DNA of 64,000 bases. Source: SIG672 sp045580325. GTDB taxonomy: Bacteria; Bacillota; Clostridia; Oscillospirales; CAG-272. The position numbers and the translations under genes were made by a program. Shown in pieces: positions 25,001-34,002 of this stretch. The stretch lies in the NCBI GenBank assembly GCA_045580325.1, contig JAZNNR010000002.1, forward strand, positions 1 through 64,000, written 5' to 3'. Numbering within the stretch: the stretch's first letter is position 1; each line of letters opens with the position of its first letter. The notes under the pieces are model-generated. The model ran no database searches. It had not been told where the DNA came from and worked only from the letters and a program-made list of their open reading frames with translations.

Positions 25001-25732
25001 ATGCCTAAATTTTTTCTGCCGAATGAATCGTTTGGCGAAGACTCTGTTACAGTTACCGGACAAGCCGCGCGCCATATCGCCTATTCGCTGCGAATGGCAA
25101 AGGGGGACAGTCTGACTCTCTCGGATATGTCGGGAAACCAGTACGACTGTATTATCGAGTCCTTCACACAGGATAGCGTAAGCGCTAAAATACTGTCGTG
25201 CACAAAGGCTCCGGGTGAGCCACCCTGCAAAATAGTACTCTATCAGGCTCTTGCCAAGGGCGAAAAAATGGACTACATAGTGCAAAAGGCAACCGAGCTC
25301 GGAGTTTGCGAGATAGTTCCCTTTGAAAGCGAAAGATGTATAGTAAAAAGCGATAAAAAGGGAGACAGCGCAAAGACCGAACGCAGAATAAAGATAGCAA
25401 CAGACGCGGCAGGTCAGTGCGGCAGAGGAAGAATACCCGAAATAAAGCCGACCGTAACCTTTAAAGAGGCACTTGAACAGCTTTCAAAAAATGAGCTCGC
25501 CTTTCTTTGCTATGAGGGCGAAAATACTCTTTCGCTGAAAGAGCTTCTGCCCGAGGAGATTCCGAGCTGTATTGGATTTATGATAGGACCCGAGGGCGGA
25601 TTCTCGCAAAAAGAGGTGGACGCCGCTTCAAAGTGCGCAGTAAAGCTCGCGGGACTCGGAAAGAGGATACTGCGAACCGAAACTGCATCGCTCTACGTGC
25701 TTTCCTCGCTATCATTCCGTTATGAAATATAA
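25001..25732 (+). CDS. rsmE: 16S rRNA m3U1498 methyltransferase (RsmE)
   Basis: The 243-aa protein has the small N-terminal PUA-like domain (MPKFFLPNESF ... HIAYSLRMAKGDSLTL) and the knotted SPOUT domain with the family motifs QALAKGEKMDYIVQKATELG, GPEGGFSQKEV and LGKRILRTETA. It methylates N3 of U1498 in 16S rRNA. I use ATG 25001, with GAAAGGAA upstream; the open frame extends back to 24848 only because it reads through the repeat. The gene is monocistronic here; prmA, its frequent partner, is absent. Confidence 0.94.
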   Translation: MPKFFLPNESFGEDSVTVTGQAARHIAYSLRMAKGDSLTLSDMSGNQYDCIIESFTQDSVSAKILSCTKAPGEPPCKIVLYQALAKGEKMDYIVQKATELGVCEIVPFESERCIVKSDKKGDSAKTERRIKIATDAAGQCGRGRIPEIKPTVTFKEALEQLSKNELAFLCYEGENTLSLKELLPEEIPSCIGFMIGPEGGFSQKEVDAASKCAVKLAGLGKRILRTETASLYVLSSLSFRYEI

Positions 25733-25832
25733 ATTCTTGGATTTATCGGTCATTTTGACAGTGCCTATGACAAAAATGCACAATAAATTTTGAATAAACT
25801 TTAAAAAAATAAAAAAAATATTCAAAAGCCTA

Positions 25833-25861
25833 TTGAAATTTCACAAAAAATAGTGTAGAAT
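25833..25861 (+). promoter_or_regulatory. Probable promoter of the CdaR/PucR-like gene
   Basis: TTGAAA, a 17-nt spacer and TAGAAT, giving a leader of about 170 nt before the ATG at 26038. Apart from this, the 305-bp gap after rsmE holds only a small hairpin AGCCGAA/TTCGGC-type (26011-26025) just before the ribosome site. Confidence 0.6.
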
Positions 25862-26037
25862 ATTGTAGCAATATACAAATGGCGAAGAAAAATCGTAAGA
25901 CACATCAGAGAAAACTCGGTTTGGAGTATGGCAAGATGTGCAAAATTTTCTTCGAAAATAGTATTATTCTATCGTTTTTTAGCTTGATGATACAAAAACA
26001 AAATTTATTTAGCCGAAAATTCGGCACGGAGGTTAAA

Positions 26038-27123
26038 ATGTCAAATAGGCTGTTTCAAGGAATTATTTATCAAATGAAGGATGCTGTCGACCGCGTTATT
26101 GGTGTTATTGACGAAACAGGCGTGGTTACTTGCTGCAGCGAGCTCGTTAAGATCGGAGAGATCAGACAGGGTGTTCGTGAAGAAATGTCATATACTTCGG
26201 ACGTAGCTGTTATCGGCGGATATACATACCGTTCGCTCAGCTCGACAACCAAGAGTGATTATATAGTATTCGTTGAGGGTGAGGACCGAAGTGCAGAGCA
26301 GCTTTCAATGATGCTTGCAATTTCGCTCAGCAATATCAAAAACTTCTATGACGAAAAGCACGACAAGAGCTCTTTCATAAAAAATATTATCCTTGATAAC
26401 ATACTTCCGAGTGATATATATCTTAAATCCAAGGAGCTTCACTTTGCAAACGATATTACAAGAGTAGTTTTCCTTATTAAATTCGGAGCTAAGAACGAAA
26501 TCATCCCCTATGATATAATGCAGAATCTTTTCCCCGGAAAGACAAAGGATTTTGTTATAAGCGTCGGTGAAAACGATACGGTTCTCGTCAAAGAGGTCAA
26601 GCCTTATGACGACGTTAAGGAAATAGAAAAGATCGCGCGCTCTATCGCCGATACTATATCTACCGAGTTCTATACAAAGGTTTCTATCGGTATAGGTACT
26701 GTGGTTGATAACCTTAAAGACCTTGCGCGTTCTTATAAGGAAGCGCAGATCGCTCTTGAGGTTGGCAAGGTGTTCGACACCGAAAAGACTATAATAAGCT
26801 ACGAGGATCTCGGTATAGGCCGCCTTATTTATCAGCTTCCTACAACGCTTTGCGAAATGTTCCTGCAGGAAGTATTTAAAAAGGGACCGCTCGAATCGCT
26901 CGACAGAGAAACACTTCTCACGATTCAGGCCTTCTTTGAAAATAACCTCAACGTATCCGAAACGTCGAGAAAGCTTTTCGTACACAGAAACACTCTTGTT
27001 TACCGTCTTGAAAAGATACGTAAGCTTACAGGGCTCGACCTTCGTGAGTTTGAGCACGCAATTACCTTCAAGGTGGCTCTTATGGTTAAGAAATACCTTA
27101 TGTCCAAGCCCGGTAAGTATTGA
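26038..27123 (+). CDS. CdaR/PucR-family transcriptional regulator
   Basis: The 361-aa protein ends in the helix-turn-helix typical of the PucR/CdaR family (FFENNLNVSETSRKLFVHRNTLVYRLEKI, about residues 300-335). Before it lies a GGDEF-like middle region typical of the same family (KVSIGIGTVVDNLKDLARSYKEAQIALEVG). The N-terminal 130 residues resemble a CdaR sugar-diacid-binding or GAF-like sensor. I use ATG 26038 with CGGAGG 8 nt upstream rather than a start 53 codons earlier that lacks a ribosome site. No metabolic operon is adjacent; the FtsE-like cluster follows 92 bp later. Confidence 0.85.
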   Translation: MSNRLFQGIIYQMKDAVDRVIGVIDETGVVTCCSELVKIGEIRQGVREEMSYTSDVAVIGGYTYRSLSSTTKSDYIVFVEGEDRSAEQLSMMLAISLSNIKNFYDEKHDKSSFIKNIILDNILPSDIYLKSKELHFANDITRVVFLIKFGAKNEIIPYDIMQNLFPGKTKDFVISVGENDTVLVKEVKPYDDVKEIEKIARSIADTISTEFYTKVSIGIGTVVDNLKDLARSYKEAQIALEVGKVFDTEKTIISYEDLGIGRLIYQLPTTLCEMFLQEVFKKGPLESLDRETLLTIQAFFENNLNVSETSRKLFVHRNTLVYRLEKIRKLTGLDLREFEHAITFKVALMVKKYLMSKPGKY

Positions 27124-27215
27124 TTTTAGAAAATAAACACTCAACGTTTCAGCTTGTGCTATCATAATCGGTGTGCAAGCTGAGATTTGTTCTCGGTTCT
27201 GAGAGGAGAATTTCT

Positions 27216-27959
27216 ATGATAGAATTTATTAACGTAGTTAAAAAATATCCTAACGGTACTGTTGCCATAAACGAACTCAGCTTCAGCGTCAGCGACGGCG
27301 AGGCTTTGTTTATACACGGAAAGACAGACTCGGGAAAGACTACTCTCAGAAAGCTTATGCTTCTTGAAGAAAAGGTAACCTCGGGGGACATATATTTTGA
27401 CGAGATTCCCCTCAGCAAAATACGTGTAAAGAATATATACCGCCACAGAAGAAAGATAGGCGTACTTTTCAGAGAGTCCCGTCTTTTCGTACATAAAACG
27501 CTTTATGACAATTTTCTCTTTGTTTTGAGAGCCGTTGACTATCGCGGAAAGGCACTCAAAGACAGAGCGCGTAAGCTGCTTGAATTTGCAGGACTTTGGG
27601 AAGAGCGTAAGTATTATCCCGAAATGCTTACCCCCGTGCAAAGACGCCGTGCAGAGCTTGCAAGGGCGCTTGCGACAGATCCCAAGGTCATAATTGCGGA
27701 CGAGCCTACTGCTTCGCTTGACGTAAGTGGCGGACTTGAGATACTCAGTATGCTTATGAAGCTCAATGGTGAGGGCAAAACGGTAATAATATTTACAAAA
27801 GACGAGGAGCTGTCAAAGCAGTTCGGAAAACGAATGATAACTATAGGTTTCGGCGAGGTCGTAAGCGATCTTCCGAAGCCTCAGGAAAATATAGAAAATA
27901 CAGAAAACACAGAAAATACAGAAAATACAGAAAATTTTGAAATGGACTCAGAAGCGTAG
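27216..27959 (+). CDS. ftsE: FtsE-like ABC ATPase with lost catalytic motifs
   Basis: Position before ftsX and overall similarity (VVKKYPNGTVAINELSF, SGDIYFDE, Walker B IIADEPTASLD) identify an FtsE homologue (247 aa). Walker A is present as GKTDSGKT (35-42). Three motifs needed by active ABC ATPases are changed: the Q-loop Gln is Arg86 (VLFRES), the LSGGQ signature reads LTPVQ (138-142), and the switch His is Lys195 (FTKDE). The protein ends with a Glu-Asn-Thr tract. It probably binds nucleotide but may not hydrolyse it, or may act only as a scaffold for FtsX. The start at 27216 is supported by GAGAGGAG. Confidence 0.85.
   Translation: MIEFINVVKKYPNGTVAINELSFSVSDGEALFIHGKTDSGKTTLRKLMLLEEKVTSGDIYFDEIPLSKIRVKNIYRHRRKIGVLFRESRLFVHKTLYDNFLFVLRAVDYRGKALKDRARKLLEFAGLWEERKYYPEMLTPVQRRRAELARALATDPKVIIADEPTASLDVSGGLEILSMLMKLNGEGKTVIIFTKDEELSKQFGKRMITIGFGEVVSDLPKPQENIENTENTENTENTENFEMDSEA
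27885..27938 (+). repeat. 9-bp tandem repeat encoding (ENT)n in the ftsE tail
   Basis: Six in-frame copies of GAAAATACA or close variants encode Glu-Asn-Ile/Thr/Phe at residues about 224-241 of the FtsE-like protein. In-frame 9-bp units could change in number without breaking the frame. Confidence 0.85.
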
Positions 27960-28055
27960 GCGCAAACAAGCACCGCCGATGCCGATCCCATTTCGCAGTA
28001 AAAATACACGGAAATTTGAAATAAAGCCGTACGCGCAAGGAGTGTGATAATAAAA

Positions 28056-28991
28056 ATGAAAAAAATCAGTTTAAAATACTCTTTGTCAGGTTGTTTAAAG
28101 CTCTTTTTTAGAAACCCGATAATGTCGCTTGCCTCTCTATGTCTTTTGGCAAGTACGCTTGTAGTGTTTGCCTTTACCTTCGCGGTAACACAGAATATAG
28201 ATTCCATAAGCGAAAATGAAGGAAACGTATGTATATTCCTTTCGGATGAATGCGATGAAAACGGAATATCGGGAGTGCGCGATATTTTGAGCACACTCAC
28301 AAAGGACGGTGTAGTTGATTACGTTGACTACGTTTCAAAGAGCGAAGCACTCGAAGCGCAGAAGGAAAGATACCCCGAATATTCAAAGCTTTTTGCTTCG
28401 TTTAATGGGGAAAACAGTCCTTTCAAAGCAAGCTATACCGTAAGCGTTGTGGACGAGTACGGATACTCAAAGGTGAAAAGAGCGGTTGCCGATCTTACCT
28501 TTGAAAAGCTTGACGCCGAGGGGAATGCCCTTTCGTATAACCCGATACATAGCGTTTATGACGACGGAGATGCTATTACCGAGATAGAAAAGCTCGGAGA
28601 TAATATCGTAAGCGTGCTCGGAGTGCTTATCCCGATAACACTGCTTGTATGTATAGTTCTCATCTCTGCGGTAGTGCGTATGGGAATATTCGATAAGCGC
28701 GAGGAAATATCGCTTATGCGCCTCATAGGATCTACGCATAAATATATTTCAACACAGTTTGTTTTCGAGGGGCTTCTGATAGGTCTTCTCTCGTCTGTGG
28801 GTGCGATAATCGCCGTGCGTCTTATGTATAACGCAGTAATTACGAAAATAGCAGAGGGTATAAAGCTCTTTACTCCTCTTGATTTTTCACAGGTGGTGTC
28901 CGGTGTCAGCATTATATGCTTGGTATTCGGCGTTATGTCGGGCGTGGCGGGAAGCCTTATTGCAACAACGAGATATATACGTAGAGACTGA
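28056..28991 (+). CDS. ftsX: FtsX-like membrane protein
   Basis: The 311-aa protein has FtsX topology: a short cytoplasmic N-terminus, TM1 (about residues 25-45), an extracellular domain of some 140 residues, then three TM segments (about 185-300) with the FtsX signature IFDKREEISLMRLIGSTHKYI. FtsX transmits the state of FtsE across the membrane to wall hydrolases. I use ATG 28056, 13 nt after AAGGAG; a GTG at 28044 is too close to that site. A 96-bp gap separates it from ftsE. Unlike its FtsE and LytM partners it shows no sign of decay. Confidence 0.9.
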   Translation: MKKISLKYSLSGCLKLFFRNPIMSLASLCLLASTLVVFAFTFAVTQNIDSISENEGNVCIFLSDECDENGISGVRDILSTLTKDGVVDYVDYVSKSEALEAQKERYPEYSKLFASFNGENSPFKASYTVSVVDEYGYSKVKRAVADLTFEKLDAEGNALSYNPIHSVYDDGDAITEIEKLGDNIVSVLGVLIPITLLVCIVLISAVVRMGIFDKREEISLMRLIGSTHKYISTQFVFEGLLIGLLSSVGAIIAVRLMYNAVITKIAEGIKLFTPLDFSQVVSGVSIICLVFGVMSGVAGSLIATTRYIRRD

Positions 28992-29031
28992 TAAAAATCA
29001 TATATAAAATTTCGCTTAGGAGGGTGTTAAT

Positions 29032-30387
29032 ATGAAGAAAATGAAAAATAATGAATATCTCACCGCTACCGAACGCGAAATGACATCTGGTAAAAAGCAT
29101 ATTCACGTGCTTATTGTGTGTGTGGCACTGCTTATTATCCTGTCGGTGCTGCTTTGCGGAAGTATTCTTTCTTTTGCAAAGTCGATCTACTCGCCTCAAA
29201 ACAAACAGGATAGCGAGGATAAGATGAATATAGTTCAGCTTGACGCTGAGATCCTCGAAGAAAATGAGAAAAAACTCGAAGAATTCGATAATAATATAAA
29301 AGAAAAAGAAGAGTTTATCAAGGATATTGAAAAACAAATATCTGAAAAAGGGCAGACTCCCGAAGAAAAGCTCTACGTTGAGGAGCTTTATGACAGACTT
29401 GCCAAGGCTCTCTTTGACATACACGAAATGTGTCAGGAATATTCAAAGATCTGCTCTGGGTGGTCGGAAGATACAAGAGCACTTCTTGCCGATTCGATTG
29501 CCGAATACGAAAAGTACCTTGCTTTGTATAAAGAACGCCTTGCGCTGAACTATGAAGTAGGCACTCCCGATAAAAGCGAGATATTCAGTACTTCCGAAAA
29601 TATAATAGATTTCATAGCAGGTAAGGCTATGCTCGATGAGCTGAAAGCATACGAAGAGGAGCTTCGCATTAAGGTCGAAGATCTTTACTCGGTAGTTGCA
29701 GGCGGTCTTGAAACTGTAAAATACTATATTACCAAGGCAGATGACTATTCAAAAAAATCGCATGTATCATATGACGAGCTGAAAAAGGTTTCCGAGGAGG
29801 CAACGGGTTATCTTGAAAGTATAAATTCAGATAAGGACGTTTATAACTACTATCTGCTCCTTGCATCAGAAAGTCAACAGAAGCTTTCCAAAGAAATTGC
29901 CGAAAATATAGAGAAGTATTCGAGCTCTGTTACAGGCAAAGCGCAGAAGCTTGTATGGCCGCTTGACAGCGACTTTTTCTATACCGATTACATAGGAAGA
30001 GGATACGGAAGTAAATACGAGTGGAGCGCAGTTCTTGGCAAATACGTTAATATTACTCACAGCGGTATAGATATATATACGGCAGGAACGCTTGCGGAGG
30101 TTTTGGCAGCAGCAGACGGTGTGGTCATATATTCGGACTATATTCCGCTTAAGGGTTATACGGTAGCAGTTCTGCACGCAGGAAATACGGTTACTGTCTA
30201 TTCGCACTGCACGATTCTTAAAGCAGAGGTGGGCAGCACAGTCAAGGCAGGAGATATTATAGCTCTCTCGGGTGTCAGCGGAGATGCAGATACGGCAAAG
30301 ATAACCTTTGAAGTGTTCACAAAAGGAGAGTTCGTTGATCCTGCAGGAGTTCTGGAGCTTCCCGACGTATCACTCTCGGAAAACTAA
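29032..30387 (+). CDS. Coiled-coil protein with degenerate LytM (M23) domain, EnvC-like
   Basis: The 451-aa protein has one N-terminal TM anchor (about residues 23-45), long coiled-coil helices (about 60-310, e.g. LEENEKKLEEFDNNIKEKEE) and a C-terminal LytM fold. The first zinc motif is kept (His343 and Asp347 in HSGID), but the HLH motif that should precede FEV reads Lys-Ile-Thr (423-425, AKITFEV). A zinc peptidase missing this pair should be inactive, as in EnvC and NlpD, which activate amidases instead. Directly behind ftsX, it is the likely extracellular partner of FtsX. AGGAGG precedes the ATG. Confidence 0.85.
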   Translation: MKKMKNNEYLTATEREMTSGKKHIHVLIVCVALLIILSVLLCGSILSFAKSIYSPQNKQDSEDKMNIVQLDAEILEENEKKLEEFDNNIKEKEEFIKDIEKQISEKGQTPEEKLYVEELYDRLAKALFDIHEMCQEYSKICSGWSEDTRALLADSIAEYEKYLALYKERLALNYEVGTPDKSEIFSTSENIIDFIAGKAMLDELKAYEEELRIKVEDLYSVVAGGLETVKYYITKADDYSKKSHVSYDELKKVSEEATGYLESINSDKDVYNYYLLLASESQQKLSKEIAENIEKYSSSVTGKAQKLVWPLDSDFFYTDYIGRGYGSKYEWSAVLGKYVNITHSGIDIYTAGTLAEVLAAADGVVIYSDYIPLKGYTVAVLHAGNTVTVYSHCTILKAEVGSTVKAGDIIALSGVSGDADTAKITFEVFTKGEFVDPAGVLELPDVSLSEN

Positions 30388-30418
30388 TATACTTTTCAGT
30401 ATGTTACGGAGAAAATCT

Positions 30419-31795
30419 ATGGAAAATATGGAAAACAAAGAGAATTTAGAAAATAATTTGGAAAACAACTCGGAAGAGAAAATAGAAAATACTTCCGAGG
30501 AAAAAGAGCCAAGTAAGATAAAAACAGACAAAGAACCCAGAAGGGTAACTCTTTGGACGGCGGTAGTAGCTTTGCTTCTTGCCGTACTTATCACCTTTAT
30601 GACGACGTTTGCACTGCTCGATGCTAAATATAAAGCCGAGCAAAACGCTTTTATTGAGGCCATCACAGGCGATGACTACTTTGATCTCGAATACGTAAAA
30701 GCACTTTTTGACGAGTATTATCTCGGCGATCTTTCGGGACTTACCGATGACGAGATAATGGACGCTCTCATAAAGATGTATATCTCACAAACGGGCGACG
30801 ATTATGCTTATTATTGGAATGAAGAAGAGTATAAGGACTATATAAAAGAAATGAACGGCGAGGGCGTCGGCGTCGGAATTCTTGTTAATTATCTTGAAGA
30901 CAAGGGCGCGATCAACGTTTTGTTCGTATATCCCGATTCTCCTGCCGAGAAAGCAGGACTTGAACCGGGCGACCTTATTATTTCCGTGAGCGGTGAAAAC
31001 GTAGCGGATATAGGCTACGATAACGCAGTTAACAAAGTAAGAGGCGCGGTGGGGACGAAGGTTACGCTCGGAGTCATTAAAAACGACGGGACAAGTAAAA
31101 CTCTTACGGCAACACGCAGGCAGTTCACGACAGTATCGGTCATTTCCAAAATGCTTTCTGATAATAAGACGGGATATATAAGACTTCTGCAGTTTGACGG
31201 AACAACCACCGACCAGTTCGCAAAAGCGTATATTGAGCTTAAAAATCAGGGCGCAGAGCACTTTATATTCGACGTAAGAGATAATCCGGGCGGCGCGCTT
31301 GACAGCGTTATGGGCGTGCTCTCCTTCCTTGTGGGAGATGACGTACCCCTTATAGAGATCTCAGATAAAAAGGGCAATTCTTATACCGAAAACAGCAGCA
31401 GAGAAGTCTATTGCAACGGAAAATATATGAGTAATCCTAAGCATAGCGGAAAAACGGTAGTCCTTACAAATGGAAACACTGCAAGTGCGGGCGAGCTTTT
31501 CACCGCGTGTATGCACGAGTATAGTGCTGACGTTATTACAGTAGGTATGAAGACCTACGGAAAAGGTGTTATGCAGAGAACCTTCCAGCTTCCAAACGGC
31601 GGCGCAGTAAAGCTTACTTACCGCAGATATACCGCACCGGGTGTTGAAAATTACGACGGAAAAGGACTTATCCCCGACGTTGAGCAGGCGCTTGGTGAGG
31701 AAGCCGCAAAGAAGAATATCCTCTCTCTTACAGAAGAGGAGGACGATCAGCTCCAGAAAGCACTTAAAGTTCTTTACGGAGAAAGGCTCGATTAA
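30419..31795 (+). CDS. Carboxy-terminal processing peptidase (S41, CtpA/CtpB type)
   Basis: The 458-aa protein has a Glu/Asn-rich cytoplasmic head (MENMENKENLENN...), one TM segment (about residues 52-75), a PDZ domain (about 135-220, with SPAEKAGLEPGDLI) and an S41 protease domain. The catalytic Ser356 (NTASAGE) and Lys382 (TYGKGVMQ) are both present with the expected spacing of 26. Such Ctp proteases degrade or trim wall-hydrolase regulators, and in sporulation CtpB cuts SpoIVFA. I use ATG 30419 with ACGGAG upstream. It is 31 bp behind the LytM-like gene, so probably part of the same operon. Confidence 0.92.
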   Translation: MENMENKENLENNLENNSEEKIENTSEEKEPSKIKTDKEPRRVTLWTAVVALLLAVLITFMTTFALLDAKYKAEQNAFIEAITGDDYFDLEYVKALFDEYYLGDLSGLTDDEIMDALIKMYISQTGDDYAYYWNEEEYKDYIKEMNGEGVGVGILVNYLEDKGAINVLFVYPDSPAEKAGLEPGDLIISVSGENVADIGYDNAVNKVRGAVGTKVTLGVIKNDGTSKTLTATRRQFTTVSVISKMLSDNKTGYIRLLQFDGTTTDQFAKAYIELKNQGAEHFIFDVRDNPGGALDSVMGVLSFLVGDDVPLIEISDKKGNSYTENSSREVYCNGKYMSNPKHSGKTVVLTNGNTASAGELFTACMHEYSADVITVGMKTYGKGVMQRTFQLPNGGAVKLTYRRYTAPGVENYDGKGLIPDVEQALGEEAAKKNILSLTEEEDDQLQKALKVLYGERLD

Positions 31796-31843
31796 ATTTG
31801 TATTAAATTTTAAAATATATATAGTAAATAGGAGAAAACAGCA

Positions 31844-32317
31844 ATGGCACAGCAACTTACACTTACCAAAGAAGGTCTTGAAAAACTTCAGAAGGAGCTT
31901 GAATACCTTAAAAATGACAGACGTAAGGAAATCGTTGAGAGCATCAGAATAGCGCTCTCCTTCGGCGACCTTTCGGAAAACAGCGAATACGACGAAGCTA
32001 AAACACAGCAGGCAAAGGTCGAGGGACGTATTCAGGAACTCGAAGAAATGCTCAAAAACGTAAAGGTCATCTCTGACGACCAGATAAGCACGGACTCAGT
32101 AAATATCGGTGCAAAGGTAGTCGTGCTCAACAAGACTAAGAATATGGAAGTAGAATATACGATAGTAGGTTCTACCGAAGCAGCTCCTCTTCAGCATAAG
32201 ATCTCCGATTTTTCACCTATCGGAAAGGCTCTTATAGGACATAAGGTTGGAGAAACGGTCAAGGTAACAACTCCCGCAGGAGAAGTTGACCTTGAAATAA
32301 TCAGCATAGCAAAGTAA
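31844..32317 (+). CDS. greA: Transcription elongation factor GreA
   Basis: The 157-aa protein has the N-terminal coiled coil that enters the RNA polymerase secondary channel (EGLEKLQKELEYLKNDRRKE) with acidic tip residues (DLSENSEYDEAK) and the C-terminal FKBP-like domain ending in GEVDLEIISI. It stimulates transcript cleavage by stalled polymerase. A good AGGAG site lies upstream. Only 24 bp separate it from lysS, the usual Firmicute pairing. Confidence 0.96.
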   Translation: MAQQLTLTKEGLEKLQKELEYLKNDRRKEIVESIRIALSFGDLSENSEYDEAKTQQAKVEGRIQELEEMLKNVKVISDDQISTDSVNIGAKVVVLNKTKNMEVEYTIVGSTEAAPLQHKISDFSPIGKALIGHKVGETVKVTTPAGEVDLEIISIAK

Positions 32318-32341
32318 TTTTTGGAAAGGTCCGGACGTAAA

Positions 32342-33841
32342 ATGGAAGAAAACAGAAACGAAAACGTACAACAGGAAGTCGAAAATCTGAGCGAGATACT
32401 TCAGATAAGACGCGATAAGCTTACCGAGCTTCAAAATGCGGGTAAGGATCCTTTTGTACTTACAAAATACGACGTTACAATAGCAAGTACAGCTATAAAG
32501 AACGAGTTTGTTGACGATACCGAAATGAAGGTGTCGATAGCAGGCAGACTTATGAGCCGTCGTATAATGGGTAAGGCATCATTTGGTCATATAAATGACG
32601 GAGAGGGAACTATACAGGTCTATTTCCGCCGCGACGATATAGGCGAAGCAGAGTACGCAGACTTCAAAAAGTGGGACATAGGCGATATAATCGGGGTAGA
32701 AGGCTTTGTTTTCAGAACAAAGACGGGAGAAATTTCGGTACACGCGCAGAAGATCACACTTCTTGCAAAATCGCTCCTTCCTCTGCCCGAAAAGTTCCAT
32801 GGACTGACCGACAGAGATACGAGATACCGTCAGCGCTACGTTGACCTTATCGTAAACCCCGAGGTAAAGGACACGTTCGTAAAGCGCAGTCAGATCATGC
32901 GCGAGCTTCGCAGCTTCCTTGACAATAAGGGCTTTCTCGAGGTTGACACACCTATCCTCACACCCTTTGAAATAGGCGCATCGGCTCGCCCCTTCTATAC
33001 ACACCATAATACACTTGATATGGATATGGTTCTCCGTATCGAAACAGAGCTTTACCTTAAGCGTCTTGTAGTGGGCGGTATGAATAAGGTTTACGAGGTT
33101 GGACGTATCTTCCGTAACGAAGGTATGGATACAAAGCATAATCCCGAGTTCACGTCAATAGAGCTTTATCAGGCATATACCGATTTCCACGGAATGATGG
33201 ATCTCGTTGAAGAGATGATGAAGACCGTTGCTATGAAGGTTTGCGGAACACTTCAGATAAACTATCAGGGCAAGGATATTGACCTTAGCCACTGGGAAAG
33301 AATGACGATGATCGAAGCGGTCAAGAAGTATTCGGGCGTTGATTTCGGAGCTATCGCAACAGACGAAGAAGCTATCGCAGTTGCAAAGGAAAAGCACGTA
33401 GAGCTTCCCGAAATACCCACAAAGGGCGCAATTCTCGTTGAGTTCTTCGATGCGTTCGTTGAAGAAAATCTCATTCAGCCGACCTTCATTTACGATTATC
33501 CCGTAGAAAACAGCCCGCTTGCAAAGCGTAAGCCCGACGATCCCGCGTTTACCGAGCGTTTTGAATATTTCATAAACGCAACAGAATTCGGAAACGCATT
33601 CTCCGAGCTTAACGATCCGATAGATCAGAAGCAGCGCTTCGAAAAGCAGGTCGCAGACAGACTTGCACTCGATCCCGAAAGCAAGGCACAGGTCGATTAC
33701 GACTACGTTACCGCGCTTGAATACGGACTTCCCCCCACAGGCGGACTCGGATTCGGTGTTGACAGACTCGTTATGCTTCTTACCGACTCCGCGTCGATAA
33801 GAGATGTGCTTCTGTTCCCCACTATGAAGCCCCTTGATTAA
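32342..33841 (+). CDS. lysS: Lysyl-tRNA synthetase, class II
   Basis: The 499-aa enzyme has the N-terminal OB-fold anticodon-binding domain (about residues 55-160) and the class II catalytic core with motif 2 (VYEVGRIFRNEGMD ... HNPEFTSIE) and motif 3 (GGLGFGVDRLVMLL). It charges tRNA-Lys; a tRNA-Lys gene lies at 5.4 kb. The N-terminus is Glu/Asn-rich like several other proteins here. The ATG at 32342 is chosen over a TTG at 32321 that falls inside the ribosome-site region GGAAAGG. There is no T-box ahead of it; transcription comes from greA. Confidence 0.97.
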   Translation: MEENRNENVQQEVENLSEILQIRRDKLTELQNAGKDPFVLTKYDVTIASTAIKNEFVDDTEMKVSIAGRLMSRRIMGKASFGHINDGEGTIQVYFRRDDIGEAEYADFKKWDIGDIIGVEGFVFRTKTGEISVHAQKITLLAKSLLPLPEKFHGLTDRDTRYRQRYVDLIVNPEVKDTFVKRSQIMRELRSFLDNKGFLEVDTPILTPFEIGASARPFYTHHNTLDMDMVLRIETELYLKRLVVGGMNKVYEVGRIFRNEGMDTKHNPEFTSIELYQAYTDFHGMMDLVEEMMKTVAMKVCGTLQINYQGKDIDLSHWERMTMIEAVKKYSGVDFGAIATDEEAIAVAKEKHVELPEIPTKGAILVEFFDAFVEENLIQPTFIYDYPVENSPLAKRKPDDPAFTERFEYFINATEFGNAFSELNDPIDQKQRFEKQVADRLALDPESKAQVDYDYVTALEYGLPPTGGLGFGVDRLVMLLTDSASIRDVLLFPTMKPLD

Positions 33842-33896
33842 GAAAGTGCCGTAAAATAGCGGTATTACAGGGTTTTTGAAACTCTATCAAAACCGA

Positions 33897-33916
33897 TTTA
33901 CGACACATTTACGACA
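33897..33916. repeat. Tandem TTTACGACA direct repeat after lysS
   Basis: TTTACGACA occurs at 33897-33905 and 33908-33916, just after an inverted repeat GTTTTTGA/TCAAAAC (about 33871-33892). It lies between lysS and an AT-rich accessory patch; an attachment-site relic is possible but not shown. Confidence 0.4.
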
Positions 33917-33931
33917 AATGAAAAAATGAAG

Positions 33932-33966
33932 ACACCCAATGACCGTAAAAAGTCATAGGGTGTTTT
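33932..33966 (+). terminator. Terminator of greA-lysS
   Basis: Stem ACACCC(A)ATGAC/GTCAT(A)GGGTGT followed by T5, about 90 bp after the lysS stop codon. Confidence 0.75.
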
Positions 33967-34002
33967 TGCATATTTTTATTAAACTGACCGACAAATTGGA
34001 AT

